NCBI GenBank assembly: GCA_022592445.1
Contig: JABYQR010000149.1
Coordinates: 39,426-103,425, forward strand
Direction: 5' to 3'
DNA: 64,000 bases
From: Cytidiella melzeri
Lineage: Eukaryota > Basidiomycota > Agaricomycetes > Polyporales > Irpicaceae
Part shown: positions 11,972-23,707 of the stretch, piece after piece
How positions within the stretch are numbered: position 1 is the stretch's first letter
How the letters are laid out: every line of letters begins with the position of its first letter
Program-made: the position numbers and the translations under genes
The notes under the pieces: generated by a model
Database searches by the model: none
Told to the model about the DNA's origin: nothing
What the model saw: the letters and a program-made list of their open reading frames with translations, nothing else

Positions 11972-13627
11972 ATGCGCATTGTAGGCTTACCTGACGACAT
12001 TCTGCTCCAGGTTGTCCTTTATCTCTCCATTCAAGATGTGCTGTCCTTCAAACAGGTGGGTCATACGTTGCTCCTCCGCATAGCTTGCATGGCATCGATA
12101 CATGCTGAGATGCACACAGACTTGTCGTGTGTTACACGCGTTTGGAAGCACGGACTATCTCTGGCATAGGCTTGCCGAACGCTCAGACCTGCTATTGAAC
12201 ATATCCTCAAATACTGTCATCACCGAATTGCCAGCAGATGAACTTCAGCGTGTGGTTATCGATGCAATCCGACTGGAACTCAATTGGCGAAGGAGCTCAC
12301 CGAGGATCAAAAGGACTATGTCTCTGAACATCGCAAATGATGCATTGTTTGAGCATCTGCACTTCGTTAATGGTGGCAAGTGGCTCCTCGTGGTACAGGG
12401 TCATCCTCGCCGATTCGAGGAGCGCGTTTACACTCAAATCTACTTCTGGGACTTGCACGTCCTGAACGAACCGCGCTGCGTGATCCGGTTCGAGTTGATA
12501 GGAAAGCACAGAGCATCGGCCGTCACATTGCACGATCAAGAGGAAAGTGCGACTTTGGTTGTCGCGCTGAATGATGCTAGTGCAGAGTACGTCCGTTGAC
12601 TTTGGCATTCCATCGTCTCTCTAAATCGCTGAAGTTTCTTCGAAGTCCGAACCTTTTCGCTCACCGGCGAGTTCACGACACTATCCCATGTCGGTGCACT
12701 GCCGTCTGTCGCCAAGCGGATAGAGCTACCACCATCATCAGGCCCGCTTAGGGCAATCTCCGTCACCAGCGTATCCGTCTGTGGTCATGTACTAGCCGCC
12801 ACTGTGGTCATATTTGCGCCTGATCAGGCTGCTACATCCCACATTGTAGTGGCACGTACAGACAATGGTTCAGCGCATTGGATGCAGAGAGAGCCATACA
12901 AGGTACTTACTTTCCTGGCCACTACCCTAAATGCGACTCATTCTATGGGATAGCCTATTCATTCGGCTTTGACCAGACTGCACCGCAACAATATCATCAT
13001 ATTTGGTCACAACACCGAAGGGTATGCATGTCATGTCTATGAGCTTCCCCCAAGCCTGTTGTATCCCTGTTCTCGTTCCCACATGTCGCTCTCGGACTGC
13101 GACTTCCCTGACAATCTTCTGGAATGGGGCCCTCTTGTCGCGCATTCCACTTGTGTGATGGATAAGCTGTTTAATCTATTCCCGGAACCATCGACGATCC
13201 CCTCCGCGTCCGGTGAAATCTTGGCGTTCATGCTTATGGCAGAGTCGTGTGCATACCTCATGCGTTTCCACCTCAGTGCGCGGACCACGTCCTCGAGCTC
13301 CGGAAAACGTTTTGTTCGTCCAATCACCGTGAAAATACGCGCGGACACTTCGGTTCGCCTCGTGGGTGTAGGCATCTCCGGTCGAAGGGCCGTCTGGATG
13401 GAGCATAATTTGGAGACAACGCGGTCGCAGCTGATGAAACTCGAAGCCTTGCAGGATGATACAACTGACGGAGAATACACACAGATATCAAGCGGCGTGC
13501 TGCTTCCTCCAGATCCTCCTCTACCTTTCTCAACTGATGCCTGCCAAGGCCTGGCTTTCGATGAGGCGTCAGGTCGCCTGTGTATTGGGCTGTGGGGTGG
13601 CAGTCTCTACCTCGTTGATTTCTCTTG
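11972..13627 (+). CDS. F-box protein
   Basis: F-box proteins recruit substrates to SCF (cullin-1) ubiquitin ligases. The protein opens directly with an F-box, LPDDILLQVVLYLSIQDVLSF. After a short intron (GT at about 12056, AG just before 12119) it continues TCRVLHAFGSTDYLWHRLA, the second half of the motif. The remainder, several exons up to 13627, has alternating beta-strand-like segments (WLLVVQGHPRRF, QIYFWDLHVLN, LCIGLWGGSLYLVDFS) that resemble a degenerate beta-propeller, but no canonical WD or kelch signature is visible. This architecture is common among the expanded F-box families of Agaricomycetes. The start is the first ATG leading straight into the F-box. Substrates are unknown. Confidence 0.85.
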
Positions 13628-14070
13628 ATGTGCTGGCTAGCAAACTTGGACCTGAGGACGATGTCATACATCAGGGTCAGCTTTAGCTACTTTAGCAATA
13701 GCGCTAGTTCGCGAAATGGTGTCTATATGAGATGTAGTTGTTTCATTCATGTCGCCTTCACATTGCTACGAATCCTCCATATTGAACACTCTGCGGAAAT
13801 GGCACAACAGCGAGTCATAAAGCAATGAAATGGATCATGTCGTGGCCAGATTATCTCTCCTCCCATCTAGCACGTGCACACGACCAAAAGATTCTCCGCA
13901 TTTCACAATGACTTGTCCAACCTCTCTGCATCGACTTTCATCCCAGTTTCTCCGCACAACTGCTCTATCTCTCGTACCACGACTACAGAGATCTATACAT
14001 CGCACGCAACCACGCCGTGTGCACGATCCCCAAATCTACAAAAAGTAACGCGTCGCGAGTCATCTTCCTC
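13628..14070. other. Intergenic region before the exportin-T gene
   Basis: About 440 bp hold the 3' end of the F-box gene and the presumed promoter of the next. Short open frames here have no recognisable content. Confidence 0.4.
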
Positions 14071-17000
14071 ATGGCGGACCTGGACCAGCTCGTGCAAGCA
14101 ATTCTCATCGCAGCGGACCCCAAGCAAGGTGGTCTACACAATCAAGCGTTAGAATATATTTCCACAATACAACAGGATTCGGCGAATACATGGAGGGTTG
14201 CGCTTGCGCTGTTTGTCGAGACTGGGCCAGACGGAAGTCGAAAATATCCGCCACAAGCGCGGTTCTTTGCTTTGCGTGTAATAGAGGACTTTTTGGACAA
14301 CAGGTGCGTGCGCAATTTTGTTCATATCTCACGTAGCAATGCTCACAGTTGGTCCAGATCTGAACCTTTAGACGACGACGCCTTCCAGCTACTGAGGCAG
14401 TCCTTCGTCTCTTACATACAGTCGGAATATCTATATGGACCTGCAGAATCGAGTGCAGCATGTGAGTTGGCACGCCAACTCGTACTGCATATACGTGGCT
14501 AATCATCTTGTGCACAGTCATTCGTAATAAATTCTCTCACACCCTTACCCTATTGTTTCTCGCGACATACCTAGACAAATGGCAGACCTTCTTCGGAGAT
14601 ATTTTCACCCTAATCCGGCCCCCAGAATCCACATCTCAGTCAACATTCAACACCCACGTTTCCCTGCTCTTTTTCCATCTCATTGTCGAAATTTCTGGAG
14701 AAGTCGCGGATCAGGTCATTAAGTCTGCGAGGACATACAGCTCTGCGCGACATGCACGCGACACGCGCGTTAGGGACGCCGTTCGAGACCGCGACGCTGC
14801 TGCTATCAATGAGGCTGTGCTGACGATTGTCGCTGACGGTGTACAAAGGATGGGAAGGTTGAGGAAAGGAGATTCGTCGCCGGTAGAGAGAGAGCTTGAT
14901 ATTGCGACCGAAGTGGTAGACTGGGGTATCCGGACCTTTGCATCCTACGTTGGTAAGAGGAACTCTCTTTCGGGGTTTACTGTACCTAACTAGTCCTTTA
15001 CCTGCATAGGATGGATAGACATTAATCTGACAGTAACTCCTACTACCATCCCGCTTCTATTCAGTCTGTTGTCAGACTCCTCCCTCCCCATACGTTTGGC
15101 TACTTGCGTTGCGATCACCAAAATTGTTGGCAAGGGGTTGAAGGATCCTGCGGACAAGTTACAGCTTATCAAGGTCCTTTCGCTTGCGCAGGTATTGGAT
15201 GCGCTTGAAACGAAGACGCGAACCGACCAAGCAATTCGGGGATCAGATATCGACGAAGGCGAGGAGTCGTACAGAGAGGCTCTCGGTCGGATGTTGAACA
15301 TGCTCGGGTTGGAGCTGAGCAAGCTAGTAGATGTAAGTGTGTTGCACTAGTACGCGGGATGCATTTTCTGATCAGGACTATGCTCAGGAATGTCCTGTGG
15401 AAGACGTCAAGAACGAGGCCACGCGACTGCTCAATCAGACTCTGCCCGTCATGCTCCGATTTATGGCGGATGAGTACGATGATACATGCTCAACGATCTT
15501 CCCGTTCCTGCAAACCGTTCTGGGCAGCGTGAGTTCTCCGCTCATCTCTCGTACCTTTTCTTATTATGGATTGTAGTATAAGCGTGTCAGAAAATCGACA
15601 TCAGAGCCTCTGGACGAAACCCAGCGATCGTTCTTGACGCAGCTTCTTGGCGTTATACTACAAAAGCTGAAATGGGAAGAAGAAGCAGATCCTGAAGATA
15701 TGGATGAAGACGAGAAGGCGGAGTTCGAGCAGCTGAGAAAGGTAATGTTCCTCATGAGTCATCAGGAGTCAACATTCTTATCTGAGCCTGCAGGATCTAC
15801 GAACCTTTATGGATGCCGTATTTGTGATTGACCAGGTTCTTGTGTCGGAAGCACTTTGCAATCTTGCATTGAGCACTATGAACGCTTACAAGTCAGGTGT
15901 TCATGTTAAGTGGCATGACGCTGAGCTTGCTGTATACATCGTCTACATCTTCGGCGAAATCAACAAAAGTAAGTGTCCGATAACTACTTGTGTAGTCTAG
16001 ATCTCACCACGTGTTAGCCGGCACGAAGGGAAGGACAGCATTCTGCCAAACACCTGCGGAGGTTGCGAAGGAAAAGCGTAAGGACACTGACTATTCTGGA
16101 TACCCTTTGACACGACATGGAGAGATGCTCTACACTCTGATACAATCAGGAATATCCGCCTACCCACATAAGACAGTGGTTATGCAATTCTTCGAGACCA
16201 CTTCGCGTTACGGTGATTTCTTCAAGGTACGAAAAGAATGCATCGTCCCCACACTGGAGGCCATGGTCGACGTCAGGTGCGTCTCTCAGCTAGAGAGAAA
16301 TCGTCAAGATGCTGAGCTGCGACTTCAGAGGAATACATAATCCAGAGTCCAGCCTACGCTCGCGAGTGTTCTATCTATTTCACCGCTTCATCAAGGAAGA
16401 CCGTAACGAGATCTCTCCGGAGCTCGCCGCAAAACTGATTGACAGTATTCGTGACGTTCTGGTCATCCAGGTGGAATTGCCAGAACTTGACAGCGCGGAA
16501 CAGGATCTGTTGGTGGAGGCAATCAAGCATCCTGGAATCTTTGACGCACAGCTATACCTCTTCGAAACGGTCGGGACGCTTGTATCGTTATTCTACAAAA
16601 CGCCAGAGCAGCGCAATGATCTTCTTTCGTCCATCGTAAAGCCAATACTGGACGACCTCTCCCGAGATTTGCAAGCTGTGAAGGGCACCGAAGATGTTCT
16701 ACCTATCGTGAAGGTGCATCACCATATCATTGCGCTAGGGAATATCGCGAAAGGCTTTCCAGACTTTCCGTCTCCAGTACCAGACGGCTATCTGCTTCCA
16801 CCCGTCGAAATCTTTACTCAGGTTGCTCAAGCTATTCTGGTTTCGCTAGAAGCCCTCAACATCTTCAGGGCAATCAGAGATGCAGTACGTCTTTCGATTC
16901 GTGACTTAGCGTATCGTTTCAATTTTCGTCGCAGACTCGAAACGCGTTCACGCGGATCCTGGCTACGACTGGATCTTACATCACTCATCTCATTCCTCCG

Positions 17001-17899
17001 TTGATGGCTAATCTCCTCGCCCATTTCGAGCCGACGGAGCTCATCGACTTCATGGCGTTCATCGGTCTCCTCGTACATCGACTGCAGGTGCGTGATTGAG
17101 TTGGTCCTACAACGAACGTCGTGCTCAGGGCCATGAAGGGCGACCTCTTCGAAGTATTAGACCAACTTATTGGTCCGTTGAGCGCGCATGTCAACGGGAT
17201 ACTGTCACAGCCAGTGACGGGGACAGACGACCAAGTCACATATGTTGATACAAAACGTGCCTACCTCACCCTACTCAACACTGTTATGTCCTCTAAACTT
17301 CAGGGCATCTTTACATCTCCACGTATGTGTCTCTGCGTATTCGACTTGTGTAGGTGGATTGAACGGATATTGCAGGGAATCAGCCACAGTTGGAAGTATT
17401 GCTGGGTAGCATGCAGCAGTTGGCGGAAGACGTCTCGGATCCAAGTAGTGAAAAGGCTGCATTCCAGTTCCTTGGTCGTTGTGTGACGGTTTGGGCACCG
17501 CCACCCAAACAGGTCATGACTAACGGAAGCCAAGACTCAGGAATTCCAGGCTTTGAGCGTTTCATCTACGAAAGGCTGATTCCTGCAGCGTTTTCTGTGT
17601 TATCCTCCCCGCAGTTCAATATTAAAGATGGACAGATGCTTGTGGTGAGTACGGTGTCAGTTCGAACGCCGCTTTGTGAACTGACGGTCTTCAAGGTGTT
17701 GCACGAGATTTGCAATTTCTTGCAGCTCGTCGCAAAAGCACGCGGCCAAGAAGCCTACGATTTCTTCGCATCTGCTTTCCTTCCGTCGCAAGGCTGGCCG
17801 AACGACGCATCGATAGAGTTTGCGACGAAACTGAGGGACTTGGATAATAAAGCGTTCAAAAAGTACCTCGCTGACTTCGTGCGCGCCTCTCGTTCGTAG
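14071..17899 (+). CDS. LOS1: Exportin-T (tRNA export receptor)
   Basis: Exportin-T is an importin-beta-family receptor that binds mature tRNA with Ran-GTP and carries it through the nuclear pore. More than ten exons with 45-65 bp introns encode a protein of roughly 1,000 residues. It starts MADLDQLVQAILIAADP, followed by helical repeat sequence: FFALRVIEDFLD near 14260, the Xpo1-like block with FLATYLDKWQTFFGDIF near 14570, NTHVSLLFFHLIVEISGE near 14650, and VDWGIRTFASYVGWID across an intron near 14950. Later blocks include YPLTRHGEMLYTLIQSGI near 16100, VMQFFETTSRYGDFF near 16180 and SRVFYLFHRFIKED near 16360. The C-terminus ends KAFKKYLADFVRASRS. An in-frame upstream ATG at 14017 would add 18 residues; 14071 fits the family N-terminus better. 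It shares its strand with the F-box gene and is convergent with the RasGAP gene. Confidence 0.93.
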
Positions 17900-18392
17900 C
17901 CACCGCATATCGATACCTTTCAAGTTCTCCCCCGCATTGTTTCTGTTGCTCGCCATTTTCGCACATGCTGCTCGCATTCTATTCCACACGATGTATCCTT
18001 TACTGGCACACTAATGCATTGCACGTACTCGTTCCCTAGAATGCTATCACAACAATCTCAACCAAACCTCATTTAAGGGACAGTAACATTGGATGCGCAC
18101 ACCCCACTTTCGAGAAAGACTGATTACAACAGGTATTACCATTGGTATAATTCGATAAAAGATGAGGTATAACGAACAACAAAAGACATTCCAGGACATG
18201 CATACACAGGATAATACATCCTCAAATGATAGAACGAAAGTCAGACGTCCGGGATAAATATCGTATAGGGGATGACGCGACGAAAACGGTGGGCCCGGTA
18301 ACTGACGATAAGGATGTGGACGATAACAGAGACTGAGACGCTAAACTGCGGGCGTGAAAAATAGCGTAAAGAGAAGGAAAGAGGAAAGGGAA
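17900..18392. other. Convergent intergenic region LOS1 / RasGAP
   Basis: About 490 bp separate the two convergent stop codons. The sequence is AT-richer than the genes and contains nothing recognisable. Confidence 0.4.
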
Positions 18393-21168
18393 TCATCGCT
18401 TCGTGAACACCTTATTCAACAGACCAAGCACCTTCGGCACATTCAGTTGTACGTATTCAAGGTCGAGGAGATGCTTGTTGTCTTTTTGCTGTTGACGCGA
18501 CGCAAAAATCAGCTGGTAAAATTTCAGAAGTCTGCTCGGGACACATACCTTCTCCAAGAGATCGTCAATGTTAAGGTCCATCTCCAATATCGCCTTCTCT
18601 CGACCTTTGTAGTGAAGCGCGATGATGAACGTGCCAGGAGTAGGCGAGGTGATGTTGAAGTAGATGTTCGGACGTCTGCGAATATGTCAGCCTCGTCACT
18701 GAGCTGCCAGGCAACAAGTAACTGACCTGTTGTCAGGGACGTTACTCTCCACGATAATGCCCTCTTTCTCCAGCTGCGCATGCGTGAACCGGTAGGGACC
18801 AAGTACTTGTGGTTTCGCAGGCTTCTTCTCCTTGCCACCGACAGTGACAACTCCCACACCGGTCGTCGCGCCCTTGTCCTTCGACGAGGTCAATCGCACG
18901 TTCTGCAGGTAAGCCTTGTACTGCTCGAGTTGGCCGCGTAGGTAATTGTTGTGGTCGCAAATTGTCTTGTATACAGCATCGAGTGACTTGATCTCAGCGG
19001 TGACCTTCTCTCGGAGATTACCAAGATGCATGAGTTCTGCGGAAACCTCTTCCTGCATCAGCCTGTACCCGTCCGAGCGATCAACGACCTTCTGCTCCTC
19101 CAACTCGCGAAGCATCTCTTTGACCTTGATGCCCTTCCGGACAAGCGTCGCATCCTTCGTCGTTGCGGCACGTTCAGCAATGGCGGGAAGGTTGAAAGGC
19201 TTCTTCTCCGCAGCGTGTGGAAGAGTACGGACTAACTGTACAAAGATAGACTTTGTCTCCATGTATAGCATCTCAGCCGACGATACAGAGTCCATCAAGG
19301 CGCTCTGGATGTCCTGGATCGGTGTCTCCCAACGACTGTAGAGCTGAAGCTCCATTGTCCTATTCTCCTTGCGCGGTACTTGGGCGGGTGCCGGCCCCAG
19401 CTCATCTGTGAGAATACGTAAATGTTGCTTGTCATTGGGCGACTAATAAGGAATAAGGTCAGGTAATCGGATATGTTTTAATTGCACGCTGCTTACCAAA
19501 ACTTCGATGTGTTGAAGAATTAATGAGTGAGTGTTATAGAGTTCGTTCAGAGTGATGTGTATAACAAGGTCTTTCTTCGACAAAGCCATATATTGGTCCA
19601 ACTGGGTGAGATGGGTAGCTTTCAGAAAACTACGTCGCGTGACCTGACCCATGCACATACCTCGAGCGTATCATAGAAGTCGCCGACCTCACATAAATTG
19701 TTGAGGAATTGGTTGATTCGAGCTTTGTTATTCTCGACGAACGGGTTGAGAGTAATCATGTATGCCTCCTTCGCGTAGGAGGGCTTATTGGCAAGATTCT
19801 GCAGCATCTTGGCAATCTGCATGAAATATCAGAACCCGACCAGATCAAATCCATCGAATGGTCACAGCACGTACCAGAGTTAGAGTTCGCCTGGGGAACT
19901 TGGCAGGAACACCATCTACAAGCATATATGCCTGAGGTGTGACAATCGCAGGATTGATGAATCGCAAGAAGAAGAATCCTCCAATCAACGAGCAAATGGC
20001 GTAGTCGGTCGCATCAGGGTACTTCCTCTGTTTTAGGAGGGATGCCGAGTGAATGAGTGAGAAGCTCAATAAGAAGGCTGGAGGCACATACCCGTGTCAA
20101 GCTACGGATCTGCTTACAGATCCAGCGAATACCATACGGCACACTATCCATGCTCTCGATAATGGTAACCAGGAAACTATTCGCTATTTCCATCAGCATG
20201 GTCAAGCGGGGCGCGATGATGGCTTGCACATCGCTGTTCGCTGCAGCGACTTCTGGTGGAACACCTCGTGGAAGATTCGGGGGTAGGGAGCCGGTTTCCT
20301 CTTCGATTTGAATGACCATCTGCTCGTACACCTTCACGGGATTGATCTCGAGGTTGAGGTCTTTGTGTTCGATTAGGCTGTTGATTCGCTCGGCAAGAAC
20401 ACTCTTCAGGTAGCTTTGACCGGGTCCACGTCGAGTGTATGTAGTCATCATCCGCGAAACCGGGGTGTTTGCGCGGAGCAACGAACCAAACTCTGTGGCA
20501 GTCTCAAACTGTGATGATAAAACGGACTGGAACATGGTAAGCAGCAAGTGCTCTTCGCGACTTTCGTATTGGTTTCCATATAGGGTAAACATGACAGTTT
20601 GTAGCAGTGTGTCGATTTCCGACAGGCTGACGAGGCGACAGAGAGCGGCAACATGTCGTGGCTCTGACTGGAGGAGGAAAAATAAGTTGGAGTATTGCTG
20701 CAACTTGCGGTCGTCAGGAAAGTGGCCTTCGGTTGCGTCCACGTCTTCTAGGTGCTTCTCAACTTCATGTTGCTAGGACAAGTTGTAAGTCTGGTTGGCA
20801 GTCAGCTGAGATCAGGAACTACTGACCTCGTCAAGTGCCATGCGGTTCTGAATGAGCAATCCTATACGAGAGTCCAGGAAACGAACATCGCGTTCGAGCA
20901 CGAAGTTGCGTTTGGACTGAGCGGAGATGCGTGACTTGAGCTCCCGTAGTCGCTTTTGGGCTACACAAAGCATCAAGATTGCCTTCCTGTGTATGGAAGA
21001 CAACTACGAACCTCGTCCTAGCTCATCCTCCACTTCCACATCCTGCTCAGCGGCCATACTGAACAAGGCAGTCACGCTGTACCTATTGGTGTTCCTGTTG
21101 GTGACACGGCGAGAAGACATACTGGCAGGCGATTGGGGCGACGTGGGCAGGTCTGAGTAGGAGGACAT
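18393..21168 (-). CDS. gap1: Ras GTPase-activating protein, Gap1/Sar1 type
   Basis: RasGAPs accelerate GTP hydrolysis by Ras and so switch off signalling in morphogenesis and mating. Exons on the minus strand give, in order: a Ser/Pro-rich start ([19 protein letters not shown]), a coiled segment ([19 protein letters not shown] near 20960), the RasGAP domain with the arginine-finger block [12 protein letters not shown] near 20480 and the conserved [13 protein letters not shown] near 19970, and a C-terminal RasGAP_C region with coiled coil ([20 protein letters not shown] near 19090). A beta-strand-rich end ([16 protein letters not shown], then [12 protein letters not shown]) finishes [12 protein letters not shown]. 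The arrangement matches fission yeast Gap1/Sar1 and mushroom Gap1 rather than the IQGAPs, since no calponin-homology or IQ motifs precede the GAP domain. The start at 21168 is the first Met of the low-complexity N-terminus; an in-frame Met at 21234 is possible. Confidence 0.9.
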
Positions 21169-21789
21169 TGCTGAATCTGGCTGTTGGCCAGTGATGAAGG
21201 AAACGGGAGAGGTGCAAGAGATTCGTGGGTACACAGGATGGAAGGATATGGAGGCAAGCGTAAATGTACAAGCCAGTCGCAGACTTGTGCGTTGAAGGAG
21301 CGTAAACGGTTTCGTGAGGCAGTCTATGCGTGTGGAGGGGGGAAGAGGGAAACCAAGGACGGGAGAGCAACTGGTGAGTGGGAGGAGGTGGTCGATGTCT
21401 GAAAGGAGATGAATGGCACAGCGCTAAAACGGGTCTGATAGAATTTTGATTGGAGATAGTTATGTTTTCGAATTATTTTTTCCAAGACACCGTCCGGGGC
21501 TATTTGCAGCCATGGCAACTTCCCAAGCCCCGACGTGTTCAAATTGGGCAAGTGAACAGGTTCAGACACACCAGCGCGGCCCTTACGAAACATGAAGATG
21601 TTCACAGCGTTGCCACCGCGTCTCGCGTTGGAATGATACACAAACAACTATCTCACATCGGCAAGGGGCAGGGAATCAAAGATGAAAGAAGCGATGGTAG
21701 ACACGGCACTGCGTTGATACAAACAGCTTGCGAAATCACGATGTGTGCGCCCTTGAGAAAGCGGGTAGATAATCAGAAATGCGGGGTGA
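21169..21789. other. Region between RasGAP start and Q-rich gene end
   Basis: About 620 bp hold the RasGAP promoter and the 3' end of the next minus-strand gene. An open frame of 203 codons at 21450-22061 on the plus strand overlaps the last exons of the Q-rich gene antisense and has no recognisable domain. Confidence 0.4.
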
Positions 21790-23013
21790 TCACCAATTCT
21801 GAGGCGGCCAATCTGGCAGAGATTGCAGAGCAGCGTTTATTGCTTCGCGGACACGTTTCTTCGATGCAAGGTCTCCGGACTGACGATAACCAGCTTGCAC
21901 TTCTTGCATTTGAAAGGAGGCAGCTGCCACGGTGTCTTGAAATCACAGCACATGAGAAAACGCTCAACGAAAGGGGCTGGAAACTGGATGGCATACCAGA
22001 GTTTGTTTCTGCCTGCTTCGACATCTGGACAATGACTCCGGTTAGCTCAAGGAAATCATGATGAGCAATGGTCTTAAAAGGACCAACCTGTTCCAGCTGC
22101 TGGAATTGCTGTGAGTGGATGTGATTACCATACCCTCCAAAGAGCCCTTGGCCACCAAACGTTTGAGCCCGAGCTTCAACCTCCCTTTTCCTCATCATCC
22201 AAGCGTCCTTGAGCGCATCAAAGCAATTGATGACCTACGCCGGCATCCAATGAATTTCGACCGTGTTGCAGTGAGAAATGAAGCACAGCGTACCTGCTTC
22301 CATGCATAAGTATCCCACGCCTCGAGCTCGGCTTTATTTCGATGTACAAATTCCCTTGGATGCGGATGCTTGTACTGAGAGCCCCCAGGACCACCCGTGG
22401 GCGCCGCCAAGCTCTGCGGGTTCTGGGAATGCTGTGCTTGGAGCTGGCCTATCCCAGAATACGGATCGAACTCAGAAGGGTACTGCTGCTGCTGCTGTGC
22501 GCTACCGTACTGCTGAGGCTGTTGTCCATAGCCACCATACCCAGACGGGTATTGTGGTTGTTGGTGATATCCGGTGGGCTGTTGTTGCTGCTGCTGCGGG
22601 TAGCCTGCAGCGGTCAACTGTCCGTTGAGCTGTTGGCCAAACGAGCTAGTCGGCTGAAACGGCCTTCCCGTCTGCTGAGGCTGCACCTGAACTGCAAATC
22701 CATTTCCATTGACACCCTGCTGGGGATATCCACCGCCTCCCTGCCATCCTGTCTGCTGCTGCTGCTGGAATTGAAACTGCGGAGTAAAGTTGCTCTGCGA
22801 GGGCTGCCCGAAGCCGGTGTACCCACCAGGGCTACCCACTCCTGGCGACGAAGGCTGCATCCATGGTGTGAACTGCTGGCTGCCACCGGTGGTGGACTGA
22901 TCGGCACCGTTGATGTCGGGATATCGAGAGAGGGCATTGGTGGGGTGGTCGATGAAAGGGTTATTCGATAGTTCAGGTGGTGGGCCACCACCATACGGCG
23001 AGAATGCACTCAT
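21790..23013 (-). CDS. Gln/Gly/Pro-rich protein with conserved C-terminus
   Basis: I do not recognise a named family. The start MSAFSPYGGGPPPELSNNPF lies at 23013. About 200 residues of low-complexity sequence follow, with poly-Gln runs coded by CAG/CAA repeats near 22490, 22590 and 22760 and many PQQTG, YGGYGQQPQQ and QPTGYHQQ units. A short ordered part begins near 22370 (HPREFVHRNKAELEAWDTY). After an intron it continues LKDAWMMRKREVEARAQ and, after two more likely introns (donors near 22090 and 22030), ends DLASKKRVREAINAALQSLP, DWPPQNW and stop. A prion-like N-terminus with a conserved basic/helical tail fits an assembly or trafficking factor, but this is only an impression. Confidence 0.75.
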
Positions 23014-23707
23014 ACGTAGAGATCGATGAGGTGTGAAGGTAAGGTGAGTAGTTCGGTACAAATTGAAGCCTGCCGACACTGCTAAAGGCGGTGAACTGCT
23101 CCCCGCAGTAAGGATCACGTGGGATGACGCCGGAGTGCGTCGATCGCGTTGACATCCTTACGCGTCGTGGACGCGTCTCAGACAGAGGTGAGCTAATCAT
23201 GAGGGTAGGTTCATGTAATAATGTGGGAACAAGCACCTTTTCGTCCCAAGATTGCAAGAGCCGCATATCATTCTGCAATCACGAGCGCTACTGTCGTTTT
23301 GTGATTAATATTTGATAGGAGCGTTCAGAGTGGACGATTTGGTTTGATTCTGTAGCGGTGGTCCGGGGTTCTAGTCTGTGATTATTTACGTGTTTAATGA
23401 TACTTAATCACGCTGAATCGCGCTCCAGTGGAAGGACTGAGGAGGGACGACGAGAATCGAGCAGTGAATTTCCCTGTCCCATGCTTACCGATAACGAATT
23501 TACTTACCCTGATAAGATATCACCTTTCAATCAAATTGATATCGACTAGACGCCCCAGGCCAGTTACTGCCGGACTCGGAATTGAGCGTGTAGACAGGCC
23601 CTCCTTTCTCTTATTATTCTCTCAGGCTGTTGTCCAGAGTCTCGTCACCGTTGGCGGCCTCACATCTCGCGAATGTCGGGCGTATAGACCTCTATCTGCA
23701 TACTTAA
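23014..23707. promoter_or_regulatory. Divergent intergenic region, Q-rich gene / aspartic protease
   Basis: About 690 bp between divergent start codons. It contains short AT-rich stretches and no recognised operator. Confidence 0.35.

Noticed and set aside
18393..21168. RasGAP gene as an IQGAP
   Set aside because: The GAP and RasGAP_C regions are similar, but no calponin-homology domain, IQ motifs or space for them exist upstream of the GAP domain.
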